Part shown: positions 7,911 to 15,614 of the stretch, piece after piece
How positions within the stretch are numbered: position 1 is the first letter of the stretch
How the letters are laid out: every line of letters begins with the position of its first letter
Program-made: the position numbers and the translations under genes
Notes under the pieces: model-generated
Databases searched by the model: none
The model's input: only the letters and a program-made list of their open reading frames with translations
Told to the model about the DNA's origin: nothing
DNA from: Candidatus Aerophobetes bacterium Ae_b3a
GTDB lineage: Bacteria; Aerophobota; Aerophobia; Aerophobales; AE-B3A
DNA: 41,357 nucleotides
Direction of reading: 5' to 3'
NCBI GenBank assembly: GCA_005223095.1
Contig: NJBQ01000009.1
Coordinates: forward strand, 1-41,357

Positions 7911-8753
7911 ATGAGGAGCAAAAGAAAATCCCAAATAATAAGGGCAGGAGTAGTATATATTTTTCTTGCAGTGGGGGCGGTTACTTTCCTTATTCCTCTG
8001 GCTTGGATGTTTGTAACTTCCTTAAAAATACCAACTCAGATTTTTACTTTTCCTCCTATCTGGATACCTAATCCTGTTAGGTGGGAAAATTATCCAGAGG
8101 CTCTAATGTTCATACCTTTTGCAAAATACCTCTTTAATACCCTTTATCTTTGTATTATGAATGTCGTAGGAACAATTCTCTCCTGTTCGCTTGTCGCTTA
8201 CGGTCTCAGTCGTATTCGATGGCCAGGGCGGAATATAGTATTCATAGCCATTATAAGTATTATAATACTTCCTTACCAGGTTATTATGATCCCCTTATAT
8301 ATTATATATCAGCATGTAGGATGGCTTGGAACCTATAAGCCCCTTTGGGTACCGGCTTTTCTTGCAGCCAGGGCTTTTTATATTTTTCTTTTACACCAGT
8401 TCTTTATGAATATTCCTCACTCCATTTCAGACGCTGCGAAGATAGATGGTTGCTCTGAATTCAGTATTTATTGGAGGATAGTGTTTCCTCTCTCTAAGGC
8501 TGCTCTTTTTACTGTAGGTTTACTTCAGTTCTTAGAGATCTGGAATGATTTTCTCAGACCTTTAATCTATATTAGTGAGGACTCTATGTTTACTTTATCT
8601 TTGGGCCTGAGTGGTTTTCAAGGCGCACATCATACAGCAGTTAATTTATTAATGGCAGTTTCCAGTATGATGACCATTCCAATAATTGTAATATTTTTCT
8701 TTACTCAAAGGACATTTGTTGAGGGCATAACCTTAACAGGGCTAAAAGGGTAG
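7911..8753 (+). CDS. ABC sugar transporter permease (MalG/UgpE-like)
   Basis: The 280-residue partner permease has about six helices and an EAA loop, DAAKIDGCSEFSIYWRIVFP, at about 174-193. It ends EGITLTGLKG, the usual C-terminus of MalG-type subunits. It begins on the base after the previous stop, so the two permeases are made together. No ABC ATPase follows. The system must use an ATPase encoded elsewhere, as seen with shared MsmX-type ATPases. Confidence 0.92.
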   Translation: MRSKRKSQIIRAGVVYIFLAVGAVTFLIPLAWMFVTSLKIPTQIFTFPPIWIPNPVRWENYPEALMFIPFAKYLFNTLYLCIMNVVGTILSCSLVAYGLSRIRWPGRNIVFIAIISIIILPYQVIMIPLYIIYQHVGWLGTYKPLWVPAFLAARAFYIFLLHQFFMNIPHSISDAAKIDGCSEFSIYWRIVFPLSKAALFTVGLLQFLEIWNDFLRPLIYISEDSMFTLSLGLSGFQGAHHTAVNLLMAVSSMMTIPIIVIFFFTQRTFVEGITLTGLKG

Positions 8754-8854
8754 AGAGATCGAATTAAAACTAGAGCTTAACTTTGACAGTTAAAGGTCAA
8801 CAATAGCCATTTTAACCACTGAAATCTGCACAAAATAGAATTTTAAATAGTGCT

Positions 8855-8874
8855 AGATTTTCCAAGGGAAATCT
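8855..8874. other. Short hairpin in the transporter-amidase gap
   Basis: AGATTTTCC and GGGAAATCT pair over nine positions (one wobble) around AA. No U-run follows. It could be a weak terminator of the transporter operon or an operator. Nothing else stands out in 8754-8993. Confidence 0.3.
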
Positions 8875-8993
8875 TAGGTGGTAGCCTTGAATCAATGCAG
8901 ATGCAGATAACAAAAAAAGTTGGTCTTTTCCACTTGAATTACCTTAGAAGAAGGCAAGCAATTTTTACCAAAACACTTTAGGAGCTGTAGTTA

Positions 8994-9971
8994 ATGAAAC
9001 GGATATCACGTAAAGAGGCTATGAAGTATGGGTTTAACAGACATGATGAACCTGTTTTAAGAGTAAGAGAAGGGGAAGTCTTTGCAGTGGAGACAGAGGA
9101 TGCCTTCTCTGGGTATCTTAGGTCTGAAGATAGACTACCAATAATCGAGCATCTGCCTGTCCTAAAGTTTAACCCTCCGAAAGGTAATCCTATGGCCGGG
9201 CCTGTATATATAGAAGGAGCCAGAAAAGGAGATCTTCTTGTGGTAAATATTAAGGAAATAATTCCCGATAAACAGGGGGTAACCGCTTTTTGTGGTGGAC
9301 GGGGTCCTCTAGGGGATTCTAAAAAGTGGGAAATTCTTAGTGAACCTTATACACATATCCTAAAGCACCTACCAGGCCCCAGTGGAACAACAAGAGATGG
9401 AAGAGCTGTATTTAACGATAAAATTACTTGGGATCTCCATCCTTTTATTGGTACAATAGGTGTAGCTCCAGAATTCGAAGTTGAAACAAGTGTTGTTGGA
9501 CAAGGAAGTTGGGGTGGAAATTTGGATAGTCGTGATATTAAGGAAGGAACTAAAGTATATATTAATTGTTACCACGATGGTGGCCTACTGTATGTGGGAG
9601 ACGTACATGGAACTCAGGGAGATACAGAGTTCTACGGTGCAGCCGATGAAACCCGAGCAGAAGTTACACTAAGCTGCAATGTTATTAAAAATAAAGTTAT
9701 TCCATTTCTTCGCTTAGAAAAGAAAGAATCGATTGTGTCTTTGTATTCTTATCGGCCTTTGGAAGAAGCTGTGGAAAGAGCTATTATCTATCTCATGGAG
9801 TGGATGGTCGAAGAATATGGGGTGAGTGAAAGAGAAGCGTACATGCACGTATGTATCAATCCAGAATTTAGAGTTAATATTTATCAAATGGTTAAATTAG
9901 GAAGGATTCAATATACTGTGGGTGCAGAAATACCTAAGAAATATCTTGTGGCAGAATATGGTTCAAGATAG
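8994..9971 (+). CDS. Acetamidase/formamidase family protein (FmdA/AmdA)
   Basis: This 325-residue protein spans the whole FmdA/AmdA fold. Family-typical segments include the N-terminal GPVYIEGARKGDLLVVNI, the central HPFIGTIGVAPE and DVHGTQGDTEFYGAA, which carries the His and Asp/Glu residues of the zinc site. The family releases ammonia from short amides such as formamide or acetamide, and many members have unknown amide substrates. An AGGAG (8980s) precedes the ATG. In this context it could release nitrogen from an acylated or amide sugar derivative, which is inference. Confidence 0.88.
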   Translation: MKRISRKEAMKYGFNRHDEPVLRVREGEVFAVETEDAFSGYLRSEDRLPIIEHLPVLKFNPPKGNPMAGPVYIEGARKGDLLVVNIKEIIPDKQGVTAFCGGRGPLGDSKKWEILSEPYTHILKHLPGPSGTTRDGRAVFNDKITWDLHPFIGTIGVAPEFEVETSVVGQGSWGGNLDSRDIKEGTKVYINCYHDGGLLYVGDVHGTQGDTEFYGAADETRAEVTLSCNVIKNKVIPFLRLEKKESIVSLYSYRPLEEAVERAIIYLMEWMVEEYGVSEREAYMHVCINPEFRVNIYQMVKLGRIQYTVGAEIPKKYLVAEYGSR

Positions 9972-9973
9972 TT

Positions 9974-10272
9974 TTAATAACAGAAGCAATCTTTCATAGC
10001 ATTGCCCAGGTGATAATTTACAGCTTCCCAGATATGAAAATAATCATACTGGATCTTTGCCTTACGATAAACTTCATATATAGCTTGAGGGAAAGATTTC
10101 CACATATCCACAATGAAGCAAGTAACCTCTTCTATTCCCAAGCTTTTAAGGGTGATAAGATATTTTGCCACCTCTTGTTCACTCTGACTTAAAAGAGCAC
10201 CAAAATAGAGCACCTTATCTGAGGCGATAAGGTGCTTACGAGTAAACCTTTCAGGGTCAAGATTATCAAAAA
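9974..10272 (-). pseudogene. ISL3-like transposase fragment
   Basis: On the - strand about 99 codons are open, ending at 9974. The segment FIVDMWKSFPQAIYEVYRKA and then YDYFHIWEAVNYHLGNAM matches the DDE domain of ISL3-family transposases, where an Asp is followed by P-x-A and later FH-x-x-x-x-L. The open reading continues upstream of the first ATG through DPERFTRKHLIASDKVLYFG, so the start and N-terminal zinc-finger part are gone. It ends two bases after the amidase gene, and the intact RBS of the next gene lies just beyond it. It is a dead insertion remnant. Confidence 0.72.
10210..10235. repeat. Perfect inverted repeat inside the transposase fragment
   Basis: GCACCTTATC, a six-base loop and GATAAGGTGC form a perfect 10-base stem. 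It lies 56 bases upstream of the aminotransferase start, so in that transcript it would be a stable 5'-leader hairpin or weak terminator. Confidence 0.5.
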
Positions 10273-10290
10273 AAGGAGGAGTTAAAGAAT

Positions 10291-11532
10291 ATGGCTAAAT
10301 TAGCAATAAATGGAGGGGATAAAGCGGCGGAAAGATTGGCTGCGAAGATACCTGTATGGCCTAAGGCAACGGAGGAGGACAAAAAAGTTCTTTTGGAGGT
10401 TCTCGAGAGCTCTCTCTGGAGTTTCCCTCACACTAGAGTAGAGCAATTCGAACAGGCATTTGCTAAATATCAGGATGCAAAGTATGGCATTGCCGTGGCA
10501 AACGGTACAGTGAGTTTGGAGTTGTGCTTAAAGGCAGGAGGAATAGAGCCGGGCGATGAGGTTATAGTGCCTGCAATTACCTTCATCTCCACCGTTTCTA
10601 CTGTAACCGAGGTTGGAGCTATCCCTGTGTTTGTTGACTCCGATCCCGATACCATCTCCATAGATCCAAAGGCCATAGAGAAGGCTATCACGTCCAGGAC
10701 AAAAGCGGTTATAGCCGTTCACTATGGAGGGTATCCCGTGGACTTTGATGCCATTTTGCCCATTGTAAGAAAGCATAACCTATTGCTTATCGAGGATGCT
10801 GCTCATGCTCATGGAACTAAATGGAAGGAAAGAAAAGTTGGAGCAATAGGAGATTTTGGCGGTTTTTCCTTTCAGCAGAGTAAATCCCTCACTGCTGGAG
10901 AAGGAGGTATAGTTCTTACCAATAATGTAAAATTAGCAGAAAAAGCTTCCCTTATACGGAATATAGGTAGAAAGGCAGGTGTACCAGGCTACCTTCACCT
11001 TATCTTATCTTCTAACTACAGGATGACGGAATTCCAGGCGGTCTTGCTCCTTTCCCAAATGAAGCACCTCCCAGAATGGACAGAGCTAAAGCACAAAAAT
11101 GGTGAATATCTGGCTAGGGAACTTCGTAAGATTGGTGGAGTAGAGCCTTTAAAGAGAGATCCCAGAATTACCAAGAGGGGCTATTACTTTTTTATTATAA
11201 GATATAACAGCGATGAATTTAAAGGACTTCCCAGGGATAAATTTATAGAGGCATTAAACGCAGAAGGCGTTCCCTGTGGTACTGCTTATGGTGTACCCCT
11301 TTACAAAAATCCTGCATTTAAAAAGGAGAACCTAAAGGGTATCTGGGCTAAGGGTATAGGCCCCATCCCGGATTACGAAAAGCTTTATTTACCTGTAGCT
11401 GAAGAGTTCTGTGCCCATCAGCAGGTAGCGCTTAGCCATAGAGTTCTTATGGTTGACCGTTCTGGAATTCAGATGATCATCGATAGCATTGCCAAGATCA
11501 AGGACAATGTAGATGAACTAATAAAAAAGTAG
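10291..11532 (+). CDS. DegT/DnrJ/EryC1/StrS-family PLP aminotransferase
   Basis: The 413-residue protein matches the sugar/cyclitol aminotransferase family. GDEVIVPAITFISTVSTV lies near 88-105 and LLIEDAAHAHG near 165-175 (Asp169 would contact the pyridine nitrogen). The PLP lysine is in FSFQQSKSLTAGEGG (K198). The N-terminal run LAINGGDKAAERL is typical of the StsC/AHBA-like branch that acts on inosose or keto-sugars. It moves an amino group, usually from Glu or Gln, to a keto-sugar or cyclitol. AAAGGAGG lies a good distance ahead of the ATG. It stands alone between two mobile-element scars. A breakdown role, run in reverse, is possible given the surrounding catabolic genes. Confidence 0.9.
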   Translation: MAKLAINGGDKAAERLAAKIPVWPKATEEDKKVLLEVLESSLWSFPHTRVEQFEQAFAKYQDAKYGIAVANGTVSLELCLKAGGIEPGDEVIVPAITFISTVSTVTEVGAIPVFVDSDPDTISIDPKAIEKAITSRTKAVIAVHYGGYPVDFDAILPIVRKHNLLLIEDAAHAHGTKWKERKVGAIGDFGGFSFQQSKSLTAGEGGIVLTNNVKLAEKASLIRNIGRKAGVPGYLHLILSSNYRMTEFQAVLLLSQMKHLPEWTELKHKNGEYLARELRKIGGVEPLKRDPRITKRGYYFFIIRYNSDEFKGLPRDKFIEALNAEGVPCGTAYGVPLYKNPAFKKENLKGIWAKGIGPIPDYEKLYLPVAEEFCAHQQVALSHRVLMVDRSGIQMIIDSIAKIKDNVDELIKK

Positions 11533-11579
11533 AAGGATTAATTCAAAATAATAAGGAGTTCAGATTTATAAAAAAATGC

Positions 11580-11690
11580 CAGAATACCCCTCAGCTTGCT
11601 GGGGGGATGAATGGCAGGGGTTATAAGGGAACGGAGTCCCCTTATCCTTGCATTTGAAAATGCCCACAGCTCTGCTGTGGGGCATATTTA
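11580..11690. mobile_element. Hairpin cluster, probable IS200/IS605-type end remnant
   Basis: Three stem-loops lie in about 100 bases. CCCCTCAGC/GCTGGGGGG (11587-11606) is the first, ATAAGGG/CCCTTAT (11623-11645) the second, and CCCACAGC/GCTGTGGG (11663-11681, extended by ATG..CAT) the third, followed by TTTAC. Tight loops, GC-rich arms and TTAC-like flanks are features of IS200/IS605 or derived palindrome elements. No tnpA or tnpB frame is left here. Confidence 0.45.
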
Positions 11691-11815
11691 CTGATATTCT
11701 TCTTGGGAGCTCTAAGAATAAGGTTATGTGATCAAAGGTCTATCAAACGTTGATTAAATAGGCACCTCCGAGGTCCACAAGTTGAAATTTCCGGAAAAGA
11801 GGTGGTAGTAGAAAG

Positions 11816-12820
11816 GTGGGGCAAAAGATAAATGTTGGTATTATTGGCAGTGGGAGGATGGGGAAGATTCATGCTCAATCTCTCTCCCGGATTCCGGAGG
11901 CTAAGTTAATAGCAGTAAGTGACATAAATTTGAAAGTGGCAAAAGAATTAGGTCAGAAATATTGTGTTCAAGCTGTCTCTGACCAAAATATAATTCTTAA
12001 CCATCCAGAGATCGATACCGTTATTATCGCTACTCCAACGCCTTTTCATACCCAAACAATAATAAAAGCTGCTGAAAAGGGAAAGAATATTCTTTGTGAG
12101 AAACCTTTAGCCCGAACTATAGAAGAGGGAGAAAAGGTAGTAAAAGCAGTGGAAGAATCAAGAGTTAAATTTGGAGTAGGTTTTCATAGGCGATTTTCCT
12201 GGCCAGAAAAGAGGATTAAGAAATTACTTCCTCTTTTGGGAAATTCAAAAATAGGGCATATTGCTTATGTAAATAACCAATATAGTCGTAAATGGGGTGA
12301 GTGGTTTGCTGACTCAGAAGCCTGCGGCGGCTTTATTGTGGACACAATGATTCATCTTTTTGACCTCTTCCGCTGGTACTTTGGAGAGGTAATTAAAGTT
12401 TCGGGAGAGGGTCTTTTGCTTGATCCAAAGCTTGCAGAACCAATGGATTATGCGTTTGCAAACCTAGGTTTTCAGAGCGGTCTTCTCGGTTTAGCCAACG
12501 GCGGTTGGATTAGAAGAGGAGTTCCGATTGATAATTATTTTTACCTTGTAGGAACAGAAGGAACAATCTACTACGATGACTTCAGTAAAGTGATTAAGGT
12601 GTTTACCCGAAAGAATAATTTTGAAGAAGGAGAACAGAATAAAGAAGAAAGAGAAGAACCCTATTTCGCAGAGATGAAAGCATTTGTTCAAAGTCTAGTT
12701 GAAGAAAGACAAGTTTTACCTTCGGTGAGAGATGGAATGGAATCGTTGAAGATAGCCTTGGCAGTCGTAGAATCAATCCAGAAGAAGAAGGTAGTATGGC
12801 TTATGCGAAGAAAAAAATAA
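11816..12820 (+). CDS. Gfo/Idh/MocA-family NAD(P)-dependent oxidoreductase
   Basis: The 334-residue protein has a Rossmann domain at the N-terminus ([16 protein letters not shown], residues 8-23). It also has the family's cofactor/catalytic motif [16 protein letters not shown] near 95 and a C-terminal alpha/beta domain with [20 protein letters not shown], which carries the active-site D and H. Homologues include inositol 2-dehydrogenase (IolG) and other sugar dehydrogenases. The start is GTG at 11816. An AGGTGG-type site lies about ten bases upstream. It is followed at 12902 by a TIM-barrel isomerase/epimerase, a pairing common in inositol and sugar pathways. The substrate is not determined. 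Confidence 0.9.
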
Positions 12821-12901
12821 TAGAGTTGACAACGCTGTGGCTTAACTTAGGAATGAGTGAGCAGTATTTAGAAATAAAAAATATTAGAGGAGGTAATTTC
12901 T

Positions 12902-13762
12902 ATGAAAATTGGTTTTCTCGCAGATTACTCTGAAGAAATATTGGGGTTTGCTTGTGAGGCTGGCTTTAAGAGTCTACAGCTACGAGCTCGTCCCGATGAA
13001 AGGCTTGATGCTTATAAAATGCTTGCTGGTGGGATTGAGGAAGTAAAGTCGACTATTAGTAAATATGATATAGAAATTTCGTCTTTACTTAGTGCTCCCA
13101 ACCATTTAGACCCTGATTCTACACAAAGAAAAAAGAACAACAATTATTTTATGAAACTCATTGACGTTTGCTCTTTACTAAATGTCAAAGTAGTGGGTAC
13201 TTTTGCCGGGAGAGACCCAGAAAAAAGCATTGAAGACAATATCCCTTTATTTAAGGAAGTATTTACTGTTTATGTAGAGCATGCTAAAGAAAAGGGAGTG
13301 AAAATAGCTATTGAGAATTGTCCTATGATGCGGGGACATTATGGATTTCCTTTTCGAGGAGTAAATATGGGCTATACGCCAAAAGCTTGGGATTTAATAT
13401 TTAATGCAGTTGATTCCCCTTACCTGGGATTAGAGTTTGATCCTTCACACCTATATTGGCTTCAAATTGATTATGTACAAGCGATATATGGTTATGGAGA
13501 GAAGGTTTACCATGTACATGCTAAAGATGCGGAAATACTGCATAATAAGCTTGCAAAGGAGGGAGTTTACGGGAAGGGCTGGTGGCGATATCGAATCCCG
13601 GGTATGGGCAGTATTAATTGGCAGAGAGTTATTACTGCATTGCTTGATGTAGGATACCAAGGAAGTATAGATATTGAACATGAAGACCCTGTATTAGAAG
13701 GTAAAAGGCACAAAGAAGGACTATTAATAGGGTTAAAACATCTGTCTCGCTTTATCCTTTAA
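12902..13762 (+). CDS. Sugar phosphate isomerase/epimerase-like TIM barrel
   Basis: The 286-residue xylose-isomerase-like TIM barrel has metal-binding positions visible as Glu in IAIENCPMM, Asp in LEFDPSHLYW, His in VYHVHAKDAE and Glu in DIEHEDP. This set occurs in IolE, IolI, hydroxypyruvate isomerase and ketose 3-epimerases. AGAGGAGG precedes the ATG. With the dehydrogenase just upstream, it probably acts on the keto product (for example an inosose or keto-sugar). The specific reaction is inference. Confidence 0.85.
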   Translation: MKIGFLADYSEEILGFACEAGFKSLQLRARPDERLDAYKMLAGGIEEVKSTISKYDIEISSLLSAPNHLDPDSTQRKKNNNYFMKLIDVCSLLNVKVVGTFAGRDPEKSIEDNIPLFKEVFTVYVEHAKEKGVKIAIENCPMMRGHYGFPFRGVNMGYTPKAWDLIFNAVDSPYLGLEFDPSHLYWLQIDYVQAIYGYGEKVYHVHAKDAEILHNKLAKEGVYGKGWWRYRIPGMGSINWQRVITALLDVGYQGSIDIEHEDPVLEGKRHKEGLLIGLKHLSRFIL

Positions 13763-13829
13763 GAGGTTTCCAACCTAAAAAGAATGTCGCATTAATGCTT
13801 AAAGGTATGGATTTTGAAGGGAGGAAGAG

Positions 13830-14171
13830 ATGTTAAAGAAAATAGAATGTTTTTTTCAACCATCCAAACTGGATGAGATAAAGGATGAATTAGTAAAGAT
13901 GGATGTTGGGGGAATGAGTGTAAGCGAAGTTAAGGGTTTTGGAACTCAGAGGGGCTATCTTGAAGGAGAAAAGATAAATAAAAAGGTTAAGTTCTTACCC
14001 AAGATAAAGGTAGAGATAGTTGTGGATGAGGAGATTGTAGAACAAGTAATTGAGACTATTCGAAGACTTTGTACAGCAAAGACTATTGGAGCAGGTAAGA
14101 TATTTGTCATCCCGGTAGAAGATGCTGTGAGAATAAGGACGGCCGAAGTAGGAAAAAGTGCCATTTATTAG
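13830..14171 (+). CDS. PII-family nitrogen regulatory protein (GlnB/GlnK-like)
   Basis: The 113-residue protein carries the PII fold signatures: VKGFGTQRGYLEGE before the T-loop, KFLPKIKVEIVVDEE after it, and TIGAGKIFVIPVEDAVRIRT as the C-terminal signature. PII proteins are trimers that sense ATP/ADP and 2-oxoglutarate. The T-loop is one residue shorter than in E. coli GlnB and has no tyrosine at the uridylylation position (51), so control by GlnD-type uridylylation is unlikely. It lies directly ahead of glutamate dehydrogenase, not an ammonium transporter, which suggests a role tied to Gdh. AGGGAGG precedes the ATG. The frame overlaps the longest possible gdh frame but not its likely start. 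Confidence 0.92.
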   Translation: MLKKIECFFQPSKLDEIKDELVKMDVGGMSVSEVKGFGTQRGYLEGEKINKKVKFLPKIKVEIVVDEEIVEQVIETIRRLCTAKTIGAGKIFVIPVEDAVRIRTAEVGKSAIY

Positions 14172-14187
14172 TTTTAGAGGGAGCTCA

Positions 14188-15438
14188 ATGGAAAAAAAAT
14201 CTAATCTCTGGGAAATGACTTTGAGTCAACTGGATGAGGTAGCTGAAGAAATCAATCTTGATGAAAATATTCACCAAATTTTGAGGCATCCTAAAAGGTG
14301 CCTTACTGTTTCCATCCCCGTACAGATGGACAGTGAAAAAATAGAAGTATTTACTGGATTTCGGGTTCAACACAATGTAACTCGTGGTCCGGCCAAAGGT
14401 GGCATCCGATATCATCCTGATGTTACCTTAGAGAAAATAAAAGCATTAGCTATGCTGATGACCTGGAAATGTGCTGTTGTAGGAATACCTTACGGAGGTG
14501 CTAAAGGAGGCATAATTTGTGATCCTAAGAAGTTATCTCTAAAAGAGATAGAGAAACTAACCAGAAGATATGTGAGCGAAATTATATCTTTTATTGGACC
14601 AGAAAAGGATATTCCTGCTCCCGATGTTAATACCAATCCTCAGGTTATGGCCTGGATTATGGATACCTATAGTATGGATGTAGGTTATTCTGTTTCCGGA
14701 GTAGTTACCGGAAAGCCTATATCCATTGGTGGATCTTTAGGAAGAGATGCGGCTGCGGCAAGAGGAGTAATGTTCACTTTAATGAATACCGCCAAGAAGT
14801 TTAAATTTGACCCTTTTGAAAAGACGATCGCTATTCAAGGTTATGGTAATGTAGGTGAGAATTTAGCTCATCTTCTTAGCCGGCAGGGTTATAAGATTAT
14901 TGCTATTAGCGATGTAGCAGGTGGTATATACAATCCCAAAGGATTGAATCCTGTCCAAGTGTCTTTGGCTTTAAAAGATAGCGGTTCCGTGATTGGTTAT
15001 AAGGACGGGCAGAGAATCACCAACCAAGAGCTCTTGACTATGGATTGTGACATTTTGATTCCTGCAGCAGTGGAAAATCAGATTACCGAAAAGAATGCCG
15101 GTGAAATAAAGACAAAACTCATAGTGGAAGCAGCCAATGGACCCACCACTCCTAAAGCGGACCAGATAATCAAAGAAAGAGGCATTTCTATCATCCCCGA
15201 TATTCTGGCTAACGCGGGAGGTGTTACTGTTTCTTACTTTGAGTGGGTTCAGGGACTCCAAGCTTCCTTTTGGACGGAGAGAGAAGTTAATCTCAAACCA
15301 AGAGACATTATGCAGAAAGCCTTTGATAACGTCTATCGAGTTAGCGAGAAAAGAAAAGTTACCATGCGCAAAGCAGTTTATATTCTAGCTATAGAAAGAG
15401 TAGCTGAAGCCACGAGAATACGGGGACTATATCCATAG
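14188..15438 (+). CDS. gdhA: Glutamate dehydrogenase (Glu/Leu/Phe/Val dehydrogenase family)
   Basis: From ATG 14188 the product has 416 residues, the usual length of hexameric glutamate dehydrogenases. The active-site lysine runs are present (RGPAKGGIRYHP and YGGAKGGIICDP), as are DVNTNPQVMAWIMDTYS, the dinucleotide-binding GYGNVGENLA and a late ILANAGGVTVSYFEWVQ. The open frame can be extended to GTG 14158 inside the PII gene, but GAGGGAG just before 14188 supports the shorter form. It interconverts glutamate with 2-oxoglutarate and ammonia. Next to PII and an aminotransferase/amidase region it could dispose of, or capture, amino nitrogen. Specificity for glutamate over leucine is judged by overall similarity. 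Confidence 0.92.
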   Translation: MEKKSNLWEMTLSQLDEVAEEINLDENIHQILRHPKRCLTVSIPVQMDSEKIEVFTGFRVQHNVTRGPAKGGIRYHPDVTLEKIKALAMLMTWKCAVVGIPYGGAKGGIICDPKKLSLKEIEKLTRRYVSEIISFIGPEKDIPAPDVNTNPQVMAWIMDTYSMDVGYSVSGVVTGKPISIGGSLGRDAAAARGVMFTLMNTAKKFKFDPFEKTIAIQGYGNVGENLAHLLSRQGYKIIAISDVAGGIYNPKGLNPVQVSLALKDSGSVIGYKDGQRITNQELLTMDCDILIPAAVENQITEKNAGEIKTKLIVEAANGPTTPKADQIIKERGISIIPDILANAGGVTVSYFEWVQGLQASFWTEREVNLKPRDIMQKAFDNVYRVSEKRKVTMRKAVYILAIERVAEATRIRGLYP

Positions 15439-15497
15439 AGTCTCCGGACTTTCCTCAAAATCTTACTTAAGTTTCTTTAGAAATTTTGGGGAGACTC
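15438..15497 (+). terminator. Stem-loop after glutamate dehydrogenase
   Basis: GAGTCTCC (15438-15445) and GGAGACTC (15490-15497) are exact inverted copies, with further pairing of CCTCAAAAT with ATTTTGGGG inside. No clean U-run follows. It probably marks the operon end. Confidence 0.4.
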
Positions 15498-15614
15498 CTG
15501 TTGTATCTCGCATAAAAGAAGAAACTACGATAGATATAGAGAAAATCTTAAAACCATTGCTAATTCTACTTAATAGAGCATACTTTTGATGAAGGCTATC
15601 ATAAAAGGAAAAAA

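Noticed and set aside
11533-11815. Riboswitch ahead of the Gfo/Idh/MocA gene
   Set aside because: The hairpins look like IS-end palindromes, and no known aptamer core was recognised.
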